A stretch of 64,000 nt of DNA from Ruminococcoides intestinihominis (GCF_040096285.1 NZ_JBBMEY010000002.1:1-64000), one strand, 5' to 3'. Shown: positions 53,309 to 62,942, numbered from the stretch's first letter. Notes: generated from the letters alone by a model not told the origin. Numbers and translations: made by a program.

Positions 53309-55279
53309 ATGAGGATCGTTGATTTACTCAAAAAGGATTGTATTGAACTTGGTGTTAAGCTAAATTCAAAATCTGAAGCAATTGACAAACTAGTAGATTT
53401 GCACAACAAAGCCGGTAATCTTGTTGATGCAAAGGTCTACAAAGAAGGAATTTTGGCAAGAGAAGCCGGAGGAACTACAGCTATTGGTGACGGAATTGCA
53501 ATTCCACACGCAAAGAGTGAAGCTGTTAAAGAACCTGCTCTTGCAGTAGTAACTGTACCGGATGGTGTTGATTATGAGGCTATGGACGGTAAGCCTTCTA
53601 ATCTAATCTTTATGATTGCAGCACCAAATGACGGTGATGTACATCTTGAAGTTTTAGCTAGACTAATGACAATGCTAATGGACGCTGACTTTAAGAACAA
53701 GTTGCTCAACGCTCCAAATAAAGACGCTTTTCTAAAAGCAATTGATGAATTTGAAAAAGTAAAATACCCTGACGAACCTGCTAAAAAGGAACAGAAAGAC
53801 GGTTACAGAATTCTTGCAGTAACTGCTTGTCCTACAGGTATCGCCCACACTTATATGGCAGCTGAAGCTCTTGAAAAAGCCGGTAAAGAAATGGGTATTC
53901 CTCTAAAGGCAGAAACTAACGGCTCAGCTGGTGCTAAGAACATTCTTACAAAGAAAGAAATTGAAGAATGTGACGGTATCATTGTTGCTGCCGATAAGAA
54001 TGTTGAAATGGCTCGTTTTGACGGTAAGCCTGTTATTTCAACTAAGGTTGCTGACGGTATTCACAAGCCAAAGGAACTTATCGAAAAAATCGAAAGTGGT
54101 CAAGTTCCTATTTACCATCATCATGGTGGAGCTGCTGCTTCAAGTGATGAAATTGAAGGTGAAAGCTTTGGTAGAAAGCTTTATAAACACCTAATGAACG
54201 GTGTTTCACATATGCTACCATTCGTTGTAGCCGGTGGTCTATTTATTGCAATTGCATTCTTAATTGATACAATCTGCGGTTATGGTGGTTCAGGTAGTGG
54301 TAACTTTGGTACAATGACTCCTGCATCTGCTTTCTTAAAGACAATCGGTGGTGTTGCATTTAACCTAATGGTTCCAATCCTAGCCGGTTTCATTGCAATG
54401 AGTATTGCTGACAGACCGGGTTTGTTAGTTGGTTTAGTAGGTGGTTTCCTAGCAACTAGTGGTGCAACTTTTGCTAACCCTGGTGCTTTAACCGGTGATG
54501 CAGCTGTTGAAGCAGGTGTTGCTGCTGCAGTTCCTTCAGGATTCTTAGGTGGCTTACTTGCCGGTTTTGTAGGTGGTTGGATTATGCTAATGATTGAAAA
54601 GGCATGTGACAAACTACCTCATTCACTTGAAGGTATTAAACCTGTTCTTATTTATCCACTACTAGGTTTAGGTGCTATTGCAGTTATTATGTGTGCAGTT
54701 AACCCAATCATGGGCTGGATTAACACAAGTATGACAAATGCTCTAACAGCAATGAGCAAAACAGAAGGCTTAATGGTTCCTCTATGTGCATTACTTGCAG
54801 GTATGATGTCTATTGATATGGGTGGTCCTTTCAACAAAGCTGCTTATGTATTTGCAACAGGTATGCTTTCAACAGGTACAGATGCTTCTTATATGATTAT
54901 GGCTGCTGTAATGATTGGTGGTATGGTACCTCCTATTGCTATTGCTCTATCAACAACATTTAACAAAAACAGATGGACAGCTGAAGAAAGAAAGAACGGT
55001 ACTGTAAACTATATTATGGGTCTATCATTCATTTCAGAAGGTGCTATTCCTTATGCTGCAGGTCACCCTCTACAGGTTATTCCTGCTTGTATCGTAGGTT
55101 CAGCTAGTGCCGGTGCATTATCTGCTCTATTCGGTTGTAAGTTAATGGCTCCTCACGGTGGTATTTTCGTATTTGCTACAATGTCAGGTACATGGTACTG
55201 GTACATTCTTGCCCTAGCAGTTGGTTCATTTATTTCAATGATTCTACTTGCTCTATTTATGAAGAAGAAATCTAAGTAA
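53309..55279 (+). CDS. fruA: PTS fructose transporter subunit IIABC
   Basis: 656 aa, all three PTS domains in one chain. IIA (1-150) has the phospho-His H67 in GIAIPHAKSE. IIB (about 165-265) has the phospho-Cys C174 in AVTACPTGIAHTYMAAE. IIC (about 290-655) has about ten membrane helices with GGLFIAIAFL and FISEGAIPYAAGHP. It imports fructose as fructose-1-phosphate for FruK. AGGAGG precedes the ATG. Confidence 0.96.
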   Translation: MRIVDLLKKDCIELGVKLNSKSEAIDKLVDLHNKAGNLVDAKVYKEGILAREAGGTTAIGDGIAIPHAKSEAVKEPALAVVTVPDGVDYEAMDGKPSNLIFMIAAPNDGDVHLEVLARLMTMLMDADFKNKLLNAPNKDAFLKAIDEFEKVKYPDEPAKKEQKDGYRILAVTACPTGIAHTYMAAEALEKAGKEMGIPLKAETNGSAGAKNILTKKEIEECDGIIVAADKNVEMARFDGKPVISTKVADGIHKPKELIEKIESGQVPIYHHHGGAAASSDEIEGESFGRKLYKHLMNGVSHMLPFVVAGGLFIAIAFLIDTICGYGGSGSGNFGTMTPASAFLKTIGGVAFNLMVPILAGFIAMSIADRPGLLVGLVGGFLATSGATFANPGALTGDAAVEAGVAAAVPSGFLGGLLAGFVGGWIMLMIEKACDKLPHSLEGIKPVLIYPLLGLGAIAVIMCAVNPIMGWINTSMTNALTAMSKTEGLMVPLCALLAGMMSIDMGGPFNKAAYVFATGMLSTGTDASYMIMAAVMIGGMVPPIAIALSTTFNKNRWTAEERKNGTVNYIMGLSFISEGAIPYAAGHPLQVIPACIVGSASAGALSALFGCKLMAPHGGIFVFATMSGTWYWYILALAVGSFISMILLALFMKKKSK

Positions 55280-55334
55280 TTAAAATATAATCACAATTTA
55301 ATAATATAAAACTCAATTTTGACACAATTAAATA

Positions 55335-55363
55335 TTGATAATAATTGACTTATATTGTATAAT
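55335..55363 (+). promoter_or_regulatory. Promoter of ptsH
   Basis: TTGATA (55335-55340) and TATAAT (55358-55363), 17 nt apart, give ptsH its own promoter besides any read-through from fruA. Confidence 0.65.
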
Positions 55364-55407
55364 ATTTGTGATGAGAAAACTTTTTTAATCAAAGAGGAGA
55401 AATTAAA

Positions 55408-55671
55408 ATGGTATCACAAACATTTACTATAACTAATAGTCAGGGTTTCCATATGAGACCTGCAGGAACTTTTACATCTGCAATGGGTAAGTACCAAAGC
55501 ACAGTTACTATCGTTAAAGATGGCAATAGAATTGATGGTAAAAGCATTATGAACCTAATTGCTGCTTGTATCAAGTGTGGCACAGAAATCACAGTTGAGA
55601 TTGAAGGTCCGGACGAAGAAGCTGCAATGAAAGAAGCTGCTGAAATGATTTTAACAGGCTTTGGTGAATAA
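55408..55671 (+). CDS. ptsH: Phosphocarrier protein HPr
   Basis: 87 aa. It relays phosphate from enzyme I to EIIA domains. H15 in GFHMRPAG is the phosphorylated histidine. S46 in GKSIMNL is the HPr-kinase site, so catabolite control through HprK is possible. AGAGGAG precedes the ATG. A terminator separates it from ptsI. Confidence 0.96.
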   Translation: MVSQTFTITNSQGFHMRPAGTFTSAMGKYQSTVTIVKDGNRIDGKSIMNLIAACIKCGTEITVEIEGPDEEAAMKEAAEMILTGFGE

Positions 55672-55693
55672 TTAATCGTTAGTTAAGTACATT

Positions 55694-55734
55694 AGCAGGA
55701 GAGTTATTTATTATAATTCTCCTGCTTTTTCTTT
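55694..55734 (+). terminator. Terminator between ptsH and ptsI
   Basis: A 12-bp stem with one wobble (55694-55705 with 55716-55727), then a T-rich run. It would make HPr more abundant than enzyme I by partial termination. Confidence 0.8.
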
Positions 55735-55748
55735 TAAGAGGTGAAATT

Positions 55749-57446
55749 ATGTTAAAAGGTGTAAACGCATCAGAAGGTATCGGTATTGGTAAAGTAATGC
55801 TTATTGAAGAAGTTTCTCTTGATTATGAGAAGAAACAGATTACAGATACTCAAGCTGAAATTGATAGATATAGAAAAGTTTTTGACGCATATTGTGAAAA
55901 AACAGAAAAACAAGCTGAAAACATTAAGAACACTATTGGTGAAAAAGAAGCTGACATTATTCTTGGTCACCTACTTATGATAAAAGACCCTGCAATGAGC
56001 AGTTCAATTGAAGGTAATATTTCAAGTGGTTGTTGTGCTGAAGATGCAGTTGCTCAGGTATGTGATATGTTCATCGGTGTATTTTCAATGGCTGATGATG
56101 AACTAACTAAACAGAGAGCATCTGATGTTGAAGATATTAAGAACGGTCTTATTACAATGTTACTTGGTAAGGAAGAAGTTGACATTGCCTCTGCCCCATC
56201 AGGTACAGTTCTTGTTGCTAAAGACTTAACACCATCAATGACATCTTGTATTGTAAAAGAAAACATTGTTGGTATTGTAACAGAAGTTGGTGGCAAAACA
56301 AGTCACTCTGCAATTCTAGCAAGAGCAATGGAAATTCCGGCTGTACTTTCTGTTCCTAATGTTATGGAAACATTTGAGAATGGTCAAGAAATTATTGTAG
56401 ATGGTAGTCATGGTGAAGTAATTGAAAATCCTAGTGACGGTGAAATTGCTATCTATAGAGAAAAGACCATTGAATACAAAAAAGAAAAAAAAGAACTTAA
56501 GAAGTTTATCGGTAAAGAAACAGTAACTGCTGACGGTGTAAAAGTTGAGCTATGTTGCAACATTGGTAAACCTGATGATGCTGACGCAGTTCTATCTAAA
56601 GACGGTGAAGGTGTTGGTCTATTTAGAACAGAGTTTCTATATATGGACAGTTCATCTATTCCAACAGAAGAAGAACAGTTTGAGGCATATAAGAAAACTG
56701 TTCTAAAACTTGGTGACAAACCACTTATCATTCGTACACTTGATGTTGGTGGTGACAAGGATATTCCTTATCTTGGTTTATCAAAAGAGGACAATCCGTT
56801 TATGGGATTTAGAGCAGTTAGATATTGTCTACACAGAGAAGATGTTTACAAACCTCAGCTTAGAGCATTACTGAGGGCAAGTGCTTTTGGTAATATTAAG
56901 ATTATGATTCCACTTGTAACTTGTATTGATGAAGTTAGAGAAGTTAAGGCTATGATTGAAAATATTAAGGCTGAGCTTGACTCTGAAAACATTGCTTACA
57001 ACAAGGATATTCAAGTTGGTATAATGGTTGAAACACCTGCTGCATCTCTTATTGCTGACCTATTAGCAGAAGAAGCTGACTTCTTCTCTATCGGTACTAA
57101 TGACCTTACAGGTTACACAATGGCAGTTGACAGAGGTAATGCTGATGTAGCTTACTTATACTCAGCTTTCCAACCGGCAGTACTAAGAAGTATCAAGAAA
57201 ATTATTGAAGATGGTAAGGATATTATGGTTGGTATGTGTGGTGAGGCAGCTGCTGACCCATTGCTAATTCCTCTACTACTTGCTTTTGGTCTTGATGAAT
57301 TTTCAGTTAGTGCAACATCTGTACTAAAGACAAGAAAGATAATCTCTCAGTGGACTATTGATGAAGCTAAAGAAATAGCAGAAAAAGCACTTACACTGAA
57401 AACAGAAAGTGAAGTTGTTGAGTACTTAACATCTGTTGCAAAGTAA
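55749..57446 (+). CDS. ptsI: PTS enzyme I (phosphoenolpyruvate-protein phosphotransferase)
   Basis: 565 aa. It takes phosphate from PEP to start the PTS relay. Phospho-His H186 lies in GGKTSHSAILARA. The PEP-binding barrel has GVGLFRTEFLYM, GFRAVRYCL, GIMVETPAA and MVGMCGEAA with the active-site Cys. GAGGTG precedes the ATG. ptsH and ptsI directly follow the fructose operon. Confidence 0.96.
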   Translation: MLKGVNASEGIGIGKVMLIEEVSLDYEKKQITDTQAEIDRYRKVFDAYCEKTEKQAENIKNTIGEKEADIILGHLLMIKDPAMSSSIEGNISSGCCAEDAVAQVCDMFIGVFSMADDELTKQRASDVEDIKNGLITMLLGKEEVDIASAPSGTVLVAKDLTPSMTSCIVKENIVGIVTEVGGKTSHSAILARAMEIPAVLSVPNVMETFENGQEIIVDGSHGEVIENPSDGEIAIYREKTIEYKKEKKELKKFIGKETVTADGVKVELCCNIGKPDDADAVLSKDGEGVGLFRTEFLYMDSSSIPTEEEQFEAYKKTVLKLGDKPLIIRTLDVGGDKDIPYLGLSKEDNPFMGFRAVRYCLHREDVYKPQLRALLRASAFGNIKIMIPLVTCIDEVREVKAMIENIKAELDSENIAYNKDIQVGIMVETPAASLIADLLAEEADFFSIGTNDLTGYTMAVDRGNADVAYLYSAFQPAVLRSIKKIIEDGKDIMVGMCGEAAADPLLIPLLLAFGLDEFSVSATSVLKTRKIISQWTIDEAKEIAEKALTLKTESEVVEYLTSVAK

Positions 57447-57464
57447 TTTTAATAGTAAAATCAT

Positions 57465-57500
57465 CTACGGAGTATATGAAAATATGCTCCGTTAATTATT
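57465..57500 (+). terminator. Terminator-like hairpin after ptsI
   Basis: A 9-10-bp stem around a tgaaaa loop (about 57466-57475 with 57482-57491), followed by TTAATTATTT. The U-tract is interrupted, so efficiency is uncertain. Confidence 0.55.
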
Positions 57501-57566
57501 TAACGAATTTTAATGTTGAAAAACCACATTTTTAGGCTATATTCAATAGAAAATGTGAATATTACA

Positions 57567-57596
57567 TTGACAAAGACTACTGAATTAGTGTAAAAT
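57567..57596 (+). promoter_or_regulatory. Promoter of the nfnAB operon
   Basis: TTGACA (57567-57572) and TAAAAT (57591-57596), 18 nt apart. Confidence 0.6.
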
Positions 57597-57633
57597 GAGA
57601 GTACGGTATAAAATTATGTTAGGAAGTATACAC

Positions 57634-58476
57634 ATGTACAAAATTGTAAGTAAACAGGTGCTTAATCCTACCGTAACTAAGATGGAAATTGAAGCACCAC
57701 TAATTGCTAAAAAAGCACAACCAGGTCAGTTTATTATTTTAAGAACTGACGAAAACGGTGAGAGAATTCCTCTAACTGTTGCTGATTATGACAGAGAAAA
57801 AGGTACTGTAACAATCATTTTCCAGATTGTTGGTGCTACTACTAATCAGCTAAACTCATTTAACGAAGGGGACTATATTCATGACTTTGTTGGTCCTCTA
57901 GGCAAACCAACAGAAACAGAAGGCTTAAAGAAAGTTGCTGTTGTTGGTGGTGGCGTAGGATGTGCTATTGCATTCCCTATTGCTAAGAAACTTCATAAAA
58001 TGGGTGTTGAAGTTCACTCAGTAGTTGGTTTCAGAAACAAAGATCTAGTTATCCTAGAAGATGACTTTAAGAACAATTCTGATGTATTTAAGCTAATGAC
58101 AGATGACGGTTCTTATGGTGAAAAGGGTCTTGTAACTAACGCTCTTGAAGAACTAATCAAAGAAGGCAACCAGTATGATGAAGTTATCACAATTGGTCCA
58201 CTTATTATGATGAAATTCGTATGTCAGCTAACTAAAAAGTATGATGTAAAAACCATTGTATCAATGAACCCAATTATGATTGATGGCACAGGTATGTGTG
58301 GTGGTTGCAGACTTACAGTTGGCGGTGAAACAAAGTTCGCTTGTGTTGATGGCCCAGACTTTGACGGTCACCTTGTTGATTTTGACGAGGCTATGAAGAG
58401 AGGTCAAATGTACAAAGAATTTGAAAGACACGCTTACGAAGAAAGTTGTAACCTTCTAAATAAGGAGGTAAAATAA
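57634..58476 (+). CDS. nfnA: NfnA-like FAD/NAD-binding reductase subunit
   Basis: 280 aa, ferredoxin-NADP reductase (PyrK-like) fold. An FAD-binding barrel (PGQFIILRTDENGERIPLTVADYD) precedes an NAD domain (VAVVGGGVGCAIAFPIAKKL). A [2Fe-2S] cysteine set lies near the C-terminus (GMCGGCRLTVGG ... FACVDGPDF). Next to NfnB it would form the electron-bifurcating NADH-dependent ferredoxin:NADP+ oxidoreductase. The start is ATG 57634, 7 nt after AGGAAG; the ATG at 57595 lacks a site. Confidence 0.88.
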   Translation: MYKIVSKQVLNPTVTKMEIEAPLIAKKAQPGQFIILRTDENGERIPLTVADYDREKGTVTIIFQIVGATTNQLNSFNEGDYIHDFVGPLGKPTETEGLKKVAVVGGGVGCAIAFPIAKKLHKMGVEVHSVVGFRNKDLVILEDDFKNNSDVFKLMTDDGSYGEKGLVTNALEELIKEGNQYDEVITIGPLIMMKFVCQLTKKYDVKTIVSMNPIMIDGTGMCGGCRLTVGGETKFACVDGPDFDGHLVDFDEAMKRGQMYKEFERHAYEESCNLLNKEVK

Positions 58477-58477
58477 G

Positions 58478-59863
58478 ATGCCAAATATGAAAATTCCAAG
58501 AACAGATATGCCACAGCAAGAACCTGCAGTAAGAGCTAAGAACTTCCTAGAAGTTGCTACAGGCTACACAATGCAGATGGCTCTTGATGAAGCAAGCAGA
58601 TGCCTACACTGTAAGCACAAGCCTTGCGTAAACGGTTGTCCTGTTAATATTAATATTCCTGATTTCATTAAGATGATTACTGAAGAAAACTTTGAAGGTG
58701 CTTATCAGGTAATTTCCGAAAGCTCTTCCCTACCTGCAGTTTGTGGTAGAGTTTGTCCTCAGGAATCTCAATGTGAATCAAAGTGTGTTCGTGGTATCAA
58801 GACAGAACCTGTTGCTATCGGCAGACTAGAAAGATTTGTTGCTGACTATCACAATGAACACTCAACAGAAAAAATCCAGAAGCCTGAATCAAACGGTCAT
58901 AAGGTTGCAGTTATCGGTAGTGGTCCTAGTGGTCTAACTTGTGCCGGTGACCTAGCTAAACTTGGCTATGAAGTTACTATCTTTGAAGCACTACACACAG
59001 CAGGTGGTGTTCTACAGTATGGTATCCCTGAATTTAGACTACCAAAGGCTATTGTTAATAAGGAAGTTGACAACCTAAGAGATTTAGGTGTTGATGTTGA
59101 AACAAATATGGTTATCGGTAGAGTTCTTTCTATTGATGAACTAATGGAAGATGGTTATGAAGCAGTATTTATCGGTAGTGGTGCAGGTCTTCCAAGATTT
59201 ATGAACATTCCGGGTGAAAACCTAAAGGGTGTTTACTCAGCTAACGAATTCTTAACAAGAGTTAACCTAATGAAGGCTTATAAAGAAGGTAGCACAACAC
59301 CAATTATGCACGCTAAGAGAGTTGCAGTTGTTGGTGGTGGTAATGTTGCTATGGATGCTGCCCGTTCAGCACTAAGACTAGGTGCAGAAGAAGTTAACAT
59401 TATCTATAGAAGATCTGACGCTGAACTTCCTGCCAGAGCAGAAGAAGTACATCACGCTAAAGAAGAAGGTATTATCTTCCGTACACTTACAAACCCTGTT
59501 GAAATCCTTGGTGATGATGATGACGCAGTAACAGGCATTAAGTGTGTTGAAATGGAACTTGGCGAACCTGATGCAAGTGGTAGAAGAAGACCTATCGTTA
59601 AGGAAGGTTCTGAATTTACTATTCCTATGGATTGTGTAATTATGTCTATCGGTACATCTCCTAACCCACTAATCAAGTCAACTACAGAAGGTCTTGATAC
59701 TCAGAAGTGGGGTGGCATTATTGCTGATGAAGATGGTCTAACAAGCCGTCCATTCGTATATGCAGGTGGTGACGCAGTAACAGGTGCTGCTACAGTTATC
59801 CTAGCTATGGGTGCAGGTAAAAAGGCTGCTGCTGCTATTGACGAAGCTATTAAGAATAAGTAA
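58478..59863 (+). CDS. nfnB: NfnB-like subunit (GltA-type FAD/Fe-S oxidoreductase)
   Basis: 461 aa, related to the glutamate synthase small chain. The N-terminus has two [4Fe-4S] cysteine sets (CLHCKHKPCVNGCP; CGRVCPQESQCESKC). FAD binding is at VAVIGSGPSGLTCAGDLA and NADPH binding at VAVVGGGNVAMDAARSALRLG. It ends with the FAD motif PFVYAGGDAVTGAATVILAMGAG-like. It begins 1 nt after nfnA with AAGGAGG upstream. No GltB large subunit is near, which favours NfnB over glutamate synthase. Confidence 0.9.
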   Translation: MPNMKIPRTDMPQQEPAVRAKNFLEVATGYTMQMALDEASRCLHCKHKPCVNGCPVNINIPDFIKMITEENFEGAYQVISESSSLPAVCGRVCPQESQCESKCVRGIKTEPVAIGRLERFVADYHNEHSTEKIQKPESNGHKVAVIGSGPSGLTCAGDLAKLGYEVTIFEALHTAGGVLQYGIPEFRLPKAIVNKEVDNLRDLGVDVETNMVIGRVLSIDELMEDGYEAVFIGSGAGLPRFMNIPGENLKGVYSANEFLTRVNLMKAYKEGSTTPIMHAKRVAVVGGGNVAMDAARSALRLGAEEVNIIYRRSDAELPARAEEVHHAKEEGIIFRTLTNPVEILGDDDDAVTGIKCVEMELGEPDASGRRRPIVKEGSEFTIPMDCVIMSIGTSPNPLIKSTTEGLDTQKWGGIIADEDGLTSRPFVYAGGDAVTGAATVILAMGAGKKAAAAIDEAIKNK

Positions 59864-59887
59864 TTTGTTCTACATATAAAAGCTACA

Positions 59888-59920
59888 AAAGAGCAATCAC
59901 AATTGTGGTTGCTCTTTCTT
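59888..59920 (+). terminator. Terminator of nfnAB
   Basis: A long stem with one wobble (59888-59901 with 59904-59917), followed by CTTG-T-rich sequence. Confidence 0.75.
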
Positions 59921-59945
59921 GTTTATATAGAAATTGACAAAAGTA

Positions 59946-59979
59946 AAACCTCATCTTCTTAGATGAGGTTTATTTTTTT
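59946..59979. terminator. Terminator of the sortase-cluster operon
   Basis: An 11-bp perfect stem (59946-59956 with 59961-59971), A-rich on the left and T-rich on the right, serves the minus-strand gene ending at 59978 and possibly nfnAB. Confidence 0.8.
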
Positions 59980-60598
59980 ATTTTGCAAGTGTTACATTAA
60001 GTTTGTTATCCACATTTAGTTTAACTACTTTTGTAGATAATTTTTTGTTGCTACTTTGATACTTAATTGTATAAGTAACTTTGCCTTTCTTAAGTCCTTT
60101 AAAAGTAAAGATGTATGTTGCACCTTTATTATTGAACTTTAAATCAGCACTAATATTAGCAACTGACTTATTTGAACTATGATAAGAATAATTGTAATTA
60201 GTTGTTGATGTTGTATTTAGCTTTAGAACATAATTCTTTGGTGGAATTGTCTTAGTAACATTTTTGTTTTCATCAACAGTTAGGTTAATAGTTTTCTGAC
60301 TAATTTTCTTTTTCTTTGTGCCATACTTTAGTATTGCAATAGCACTTCCCTTTTGCTTACCGGTAAAGGTAAATGTATACTTACAAGTTGTCTTTGATAC
60401 ATTCTTTTTCTTGACAGTAAAGTTAACTGCCTTTTTATTGTTTACTGTACAAGTCCAGCTATAGCCCTTTGACTTATTAGCATTTAGGTTTAATGTGTAA
60501 TTCTTAGGTTTTGCTACTGCACTTACTGAAACAATAAAAGTTGAAAGGCAAAGTGCCAAAACTAAGAATAAGGAAATAATTTTTGAAAACTTTTTCAT
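59978..60598 (-). CDS. Secreted protein with two chagasin-like (I42-like) repeats
   Basis: 206 aa. A signal peptide (1-28) precedes two similar domains, about 32-112 and 121-203. Each has an N-terminal YxLxLN strand, and domain 1 then shows NKSKGYSW like the NPTTGYxW loop of chagasin protease inhibitors. Both have a YxFTFxGxxKGxxxxxxKY block matching the chagasin core strands. Domain 2 has NYNYSY in place of GYSW. A protease-inhibitor role is inference; a surface-adhesin Ig-like fold is the alternative. It is the last gene of the sortase operon. Confidence 0.55.
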   Translation of the reverse strand: MKKFSKIISLFLVLALCLSTFIVSVSAVAKPKNYTLNLNANKSKGYSWTCTVNNKKAVNFTVKKKNVSKTTCKYTFTFTGKQKGSAIAILKYGTKKKKISQKTINLTVDENKNVTKTIPPKNYVLKLNTTSTTNYNYSYHSSNKSVANISADLKFNNKGATYIFTFKGLKKGKVTYTIKYQSSNKKLSTKVVKLNVDNKLNVTLAK

Positions 60599-60610
60599 AA
60601 TAAATACTCC

Positions 60611-60817
60611 TTACTTTTTCTTTTTGTTCTTAACTTTTCTATAAACTAATATAGATACTAAAACCACCAACACACCAATTAGAATACCATACTGTAAAGT
60701 CATATTGGTTTCCAGTGGGTTTTCTGCATGATTAGTACCTTTTTGTACAATAGGTACGGTTGAAGTAAATTCTTCTACTGCATTCATTGATTCAGAATTA
60801 GCAAGTAAATTGTACAT
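60611..60817 (-). CDS. Small single-pass membrane protein with sorting-signal-like C-terminus
   Basis: 68 aa, not recognised. It has no signal peptide. A short polar N-terminal part holds the pattern NPLETN, followed by one membrane helix (LQYGILIGVLVVLVSILVY) and a basic tail RKVKNKKKK. Helix plus basic tail resembles a sortase sorting signal, and NPxT-type motifs suit class B sortases, but this one has an extra residue. The start is ATG 60817, 4 nt after GGAGG; the ATG at 60859 lies inside the LCP gene. Confidence 0.55.
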   Translation of the reverse strand: MYNLLANSESMNAVEEFTSTVPIVQKGTNHAENPLETNMTLQYGILIGVLVVLVSILVYRKVKNKKKK

Positions 60818-60827
60818 AATGCCTCCA

Positions 60828-62075
60828 TTAATCAGCTTGAACATAAAAAGTATCAACAATCATTTTAAAGAACTTCTTGTTATCCACTTTATATTCAACA
60901 TATTTTTTACCATCTTTATCTTTACCGGGTACTTTCTGAATATCAGCACTTGTGATACCTTTACGGAGTAAATCGGTAGCAAGGTAGCTAACCTTTGCGG
61001 CTGACAAATTAGTTGTCATATAAGGTTTTGCTGAATTATAAATAGTAACCGGTGTAGTAATATCACTTTTTGTCATAGAAACTGTTTTGTCTATAAATGC
61101 GTTTAAATATGCCTTTTGTCTAGCCATACGGTTGTCATTATAGCTAGCAGTTTCGTGGTTTCTTGAACGAACAAAGCTCTCGGCATCTTTACCGTGAAGT
61201 TCATATGTTTGACCTTCATTGTACACAACCTTATTATTATCATCCTTATATGTAACAGGTGAAGTAACAGTAACACCACCGATAGAATCGTTTAATGCTG
61301 AGATACCACTAATATCAAGTGCAGTATAAGACTGAGCTACAGGAAGTCCATAAAACAATCTTCTTACTGACCTTACTGTATTCTCAGCTGATGTTTCTTT
61401 GCCATCACCATAAGCATAAGAAAGACAAATCTGGTTATTTTCTGTACGGATAAAGTCACCGGCAGTATTGTACAAATCAATATCTACCATTGTATTACGG
61501 CTAATTTGGAATGTTGTTGTAACACCATTGTCTGTGTCTATAGCAATTAGGTAAAGTGCATCAGCTTGACCACCTGTACCAACTACATTTTTAACAGTAC
61601 CAAGTTCATCCTTATCAACACCCATAAACAATATTGAAGTCATACTGTCCTTGTATCTATAATTATGACCGTTATAGAAAATATAGTTACCGTTATCAAT
61701 AACCTTTGTATCTGATGGTGGATTTAGCGACATACCACTTTTATCGAGAAGTCCATTCTTTCCACTATAATACAAGAAACCGAAAGTACCCACTACAAGT
61801 AAGCATAAACCTAAAATACAAGAAAGAATTGTAATAAGAACTTTCTTACTTTTCTTCATTTTGTGCTTATTGTGTTGACTTTTCTTACGATTTTTAGTAG
61901 GGCTAATTCTCTTTCTCTTAACAGAAGAAAGTACATAACCTGAAACACCATCAACATCAATTGCAGTATCATTTGCAATATTTTTTATTGGAGCATTCTT
62001 GTTAAAATCTTTACTTTCTTCAATTAGAGGGCTATCCTCTATTTTAATTAATTTATCGTTATTCTGTTCTTTCAT
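60828..62075 (-). CDS. LytR-CpsA-Psr (LCP) family wall glycopolymer transferase
   Basis: 415 aa. A 75-residue basic cytoplasmic N-terminus (KRKRISPTKNRKKSQHNKHKMKK in composition) precedes a membrane helix (79-103) and an extracellular LCP domain: SILFMGVDK, QADALYLIAIDTDNG, QISRNTMVDI and SFVRSRNHE...NRMARQ with the conserved arginines. LCP enzymes attach teichoic acid or polysaccharide to peptidoglycan. Its start overlaps the sortase gene by 17 nt, so the two are coupled. Confidence 0.88.
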   Translation of the reverse strand: MKEQNNDKLIKIEDSPLIEESKDFNKNAPIKNIANDTAIDVDGVSGYVLSSVKRKRISPTKNRKKSQHNKHKMKKSKKVLITILSCILGLCLLVVGTFGFLYYSGKNGLLDKSGMSLNPPSDTKVIDNGNYIFYNGHNYRYKDSMTSILFMGVDKDELGTVKNVVGTGGQADALYLIAIDTDNGVTTTFQISRNTMVDIDLYNTAGDFIRTENNQICLSYAYGDGKETSAENTVRSVRRLFYGLPVAQSYTALDISGISALNDSIGGVTVTSPVTYKDDNNKVVYNEGQTYELHGKDAESFVRSRNHETASYNDNRMARQKAYLNAFIDKTVSMTKSDITTPVTIYNSAKPYMTTNLSAAKVSYLATDLLRKGITSADIQKVPGKDKDGKKYVEYKVDNKKFFKMIVDTFYVQAD

Positions 62076-62922
62076 TTTTTATCAATACACCTTGAACTAA
62101 AAATCGGTTTTCAGGACGGTTGTTTGTACAGGTACTAAGTGTAATTAGCTTATCGTTAATTGTTACTTTAGTGCCTTTTCTTACATTACTGACTATTGCG
62201 TTAGTAGGATTTAAACTATAGTCAATATATTCTTTAAAGACCTTATCATCTCTAAAATGGTCAAAAGAATTATTTATATGTCTATCATCATATTCATAAG
62301 CTGAATACACTTTATATGTCTTGATACTCTTAGGAGTATATACCTTAAAAGTTTTGTGCTTTGAGAAAAAGTCGGAATCTTCAAATTTATGCAAATCAGC
62401 AAACATAGTGCCATTTGCCATATTATGACCATAAAGAATAGTATTTCTGTCGGAAAAATCAGGTTGATTATAACTTTCCATATAGATAGAACCGGCATAA
62501 AGATAGTTCTTGTAATAATCTCTATGGAGATAAAAGCTTTGGTCACTTTCAGGTGCTCTCAAGATTGGATAATCAATGTTGGTGTCGGAAATTTTTATCC
62601 ATCCAACAATATCCTTATTAATCTTATTTAACACCTTAAAGTCAATTGGATTTTTCTCTTTAGTTTTCTTAACATTAGGTTTGTTATCGTCTGTTAATGT
62701 TGGTGAAACAACTTGGCTGGATAACTTTTTATACTGACTCTCTCCATTAGTACAAGAAGATGTATTCAATACCAAAAATACAACACAACATATGCATAAA
62801 ACAAGTGAAACTATAAAAACAATTAGCCATACAATCTTTCTTTTAGGCTTTTTTTCCGGTTCATTTTCTTTAATAATATCTTCAATAGATTTATTTTCTA
62901 CTAGATTTTTATCTTCTTTCAT
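62059..62922 (-). CDS. Class B sortase
   Basis: 287 aa. Membrane transpeptidase that links surface proteins to the wall. The membrane helix is at 30-52. The catalytic residues are H166 (LYGHNM), C265 (LSTCTN) and R273 (ENRFLVQG); the SrtB-type extended N-terminal region (GWIKISDTNIDYPI) is present. It is first in a four-gene operon with a strong promoter (62943-62971). A protein with an SPVTG-type sorting signal is encoded just upstream. Confidence 0.92.
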   Translation of the reverse strand: MKEDKNLVENKSIEDIIKENEPEKKPKRKIVWLIVFIVSLVLCICCVVFLVLNTSSCTNGESQYKKLSSQVVSPTLTDDNKPNVKKTKEKNPIDFKVLNKINKDIVGWIKISDTNIDYPILRAPESDQSFYLHRDYYKNYLYAGSIYMESYNQPDFSDRNTILYGHNMANGTMFADLHKFEDSDFFSKHKTFKVYTPKSIKTYKVYSAYEYDDRHINNSFDHFRDDKVFKEYIDYSLNPTNAIVSNVRKGTKVTINDKLITLSTCTNNRPENRFLVQGVLIKNERTE

Positions 62923-62942
62923 AATAAAACTCCTTTAGAAAA

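Noticed and set aside
58478..59863. Glutamate synthase small subunit (gltD)
   Set aside because: No large subunit is adjacent, and the gene is coupled to a PyrK-like FAD/[2Fe-2S] protein, which fits NfnAB better.
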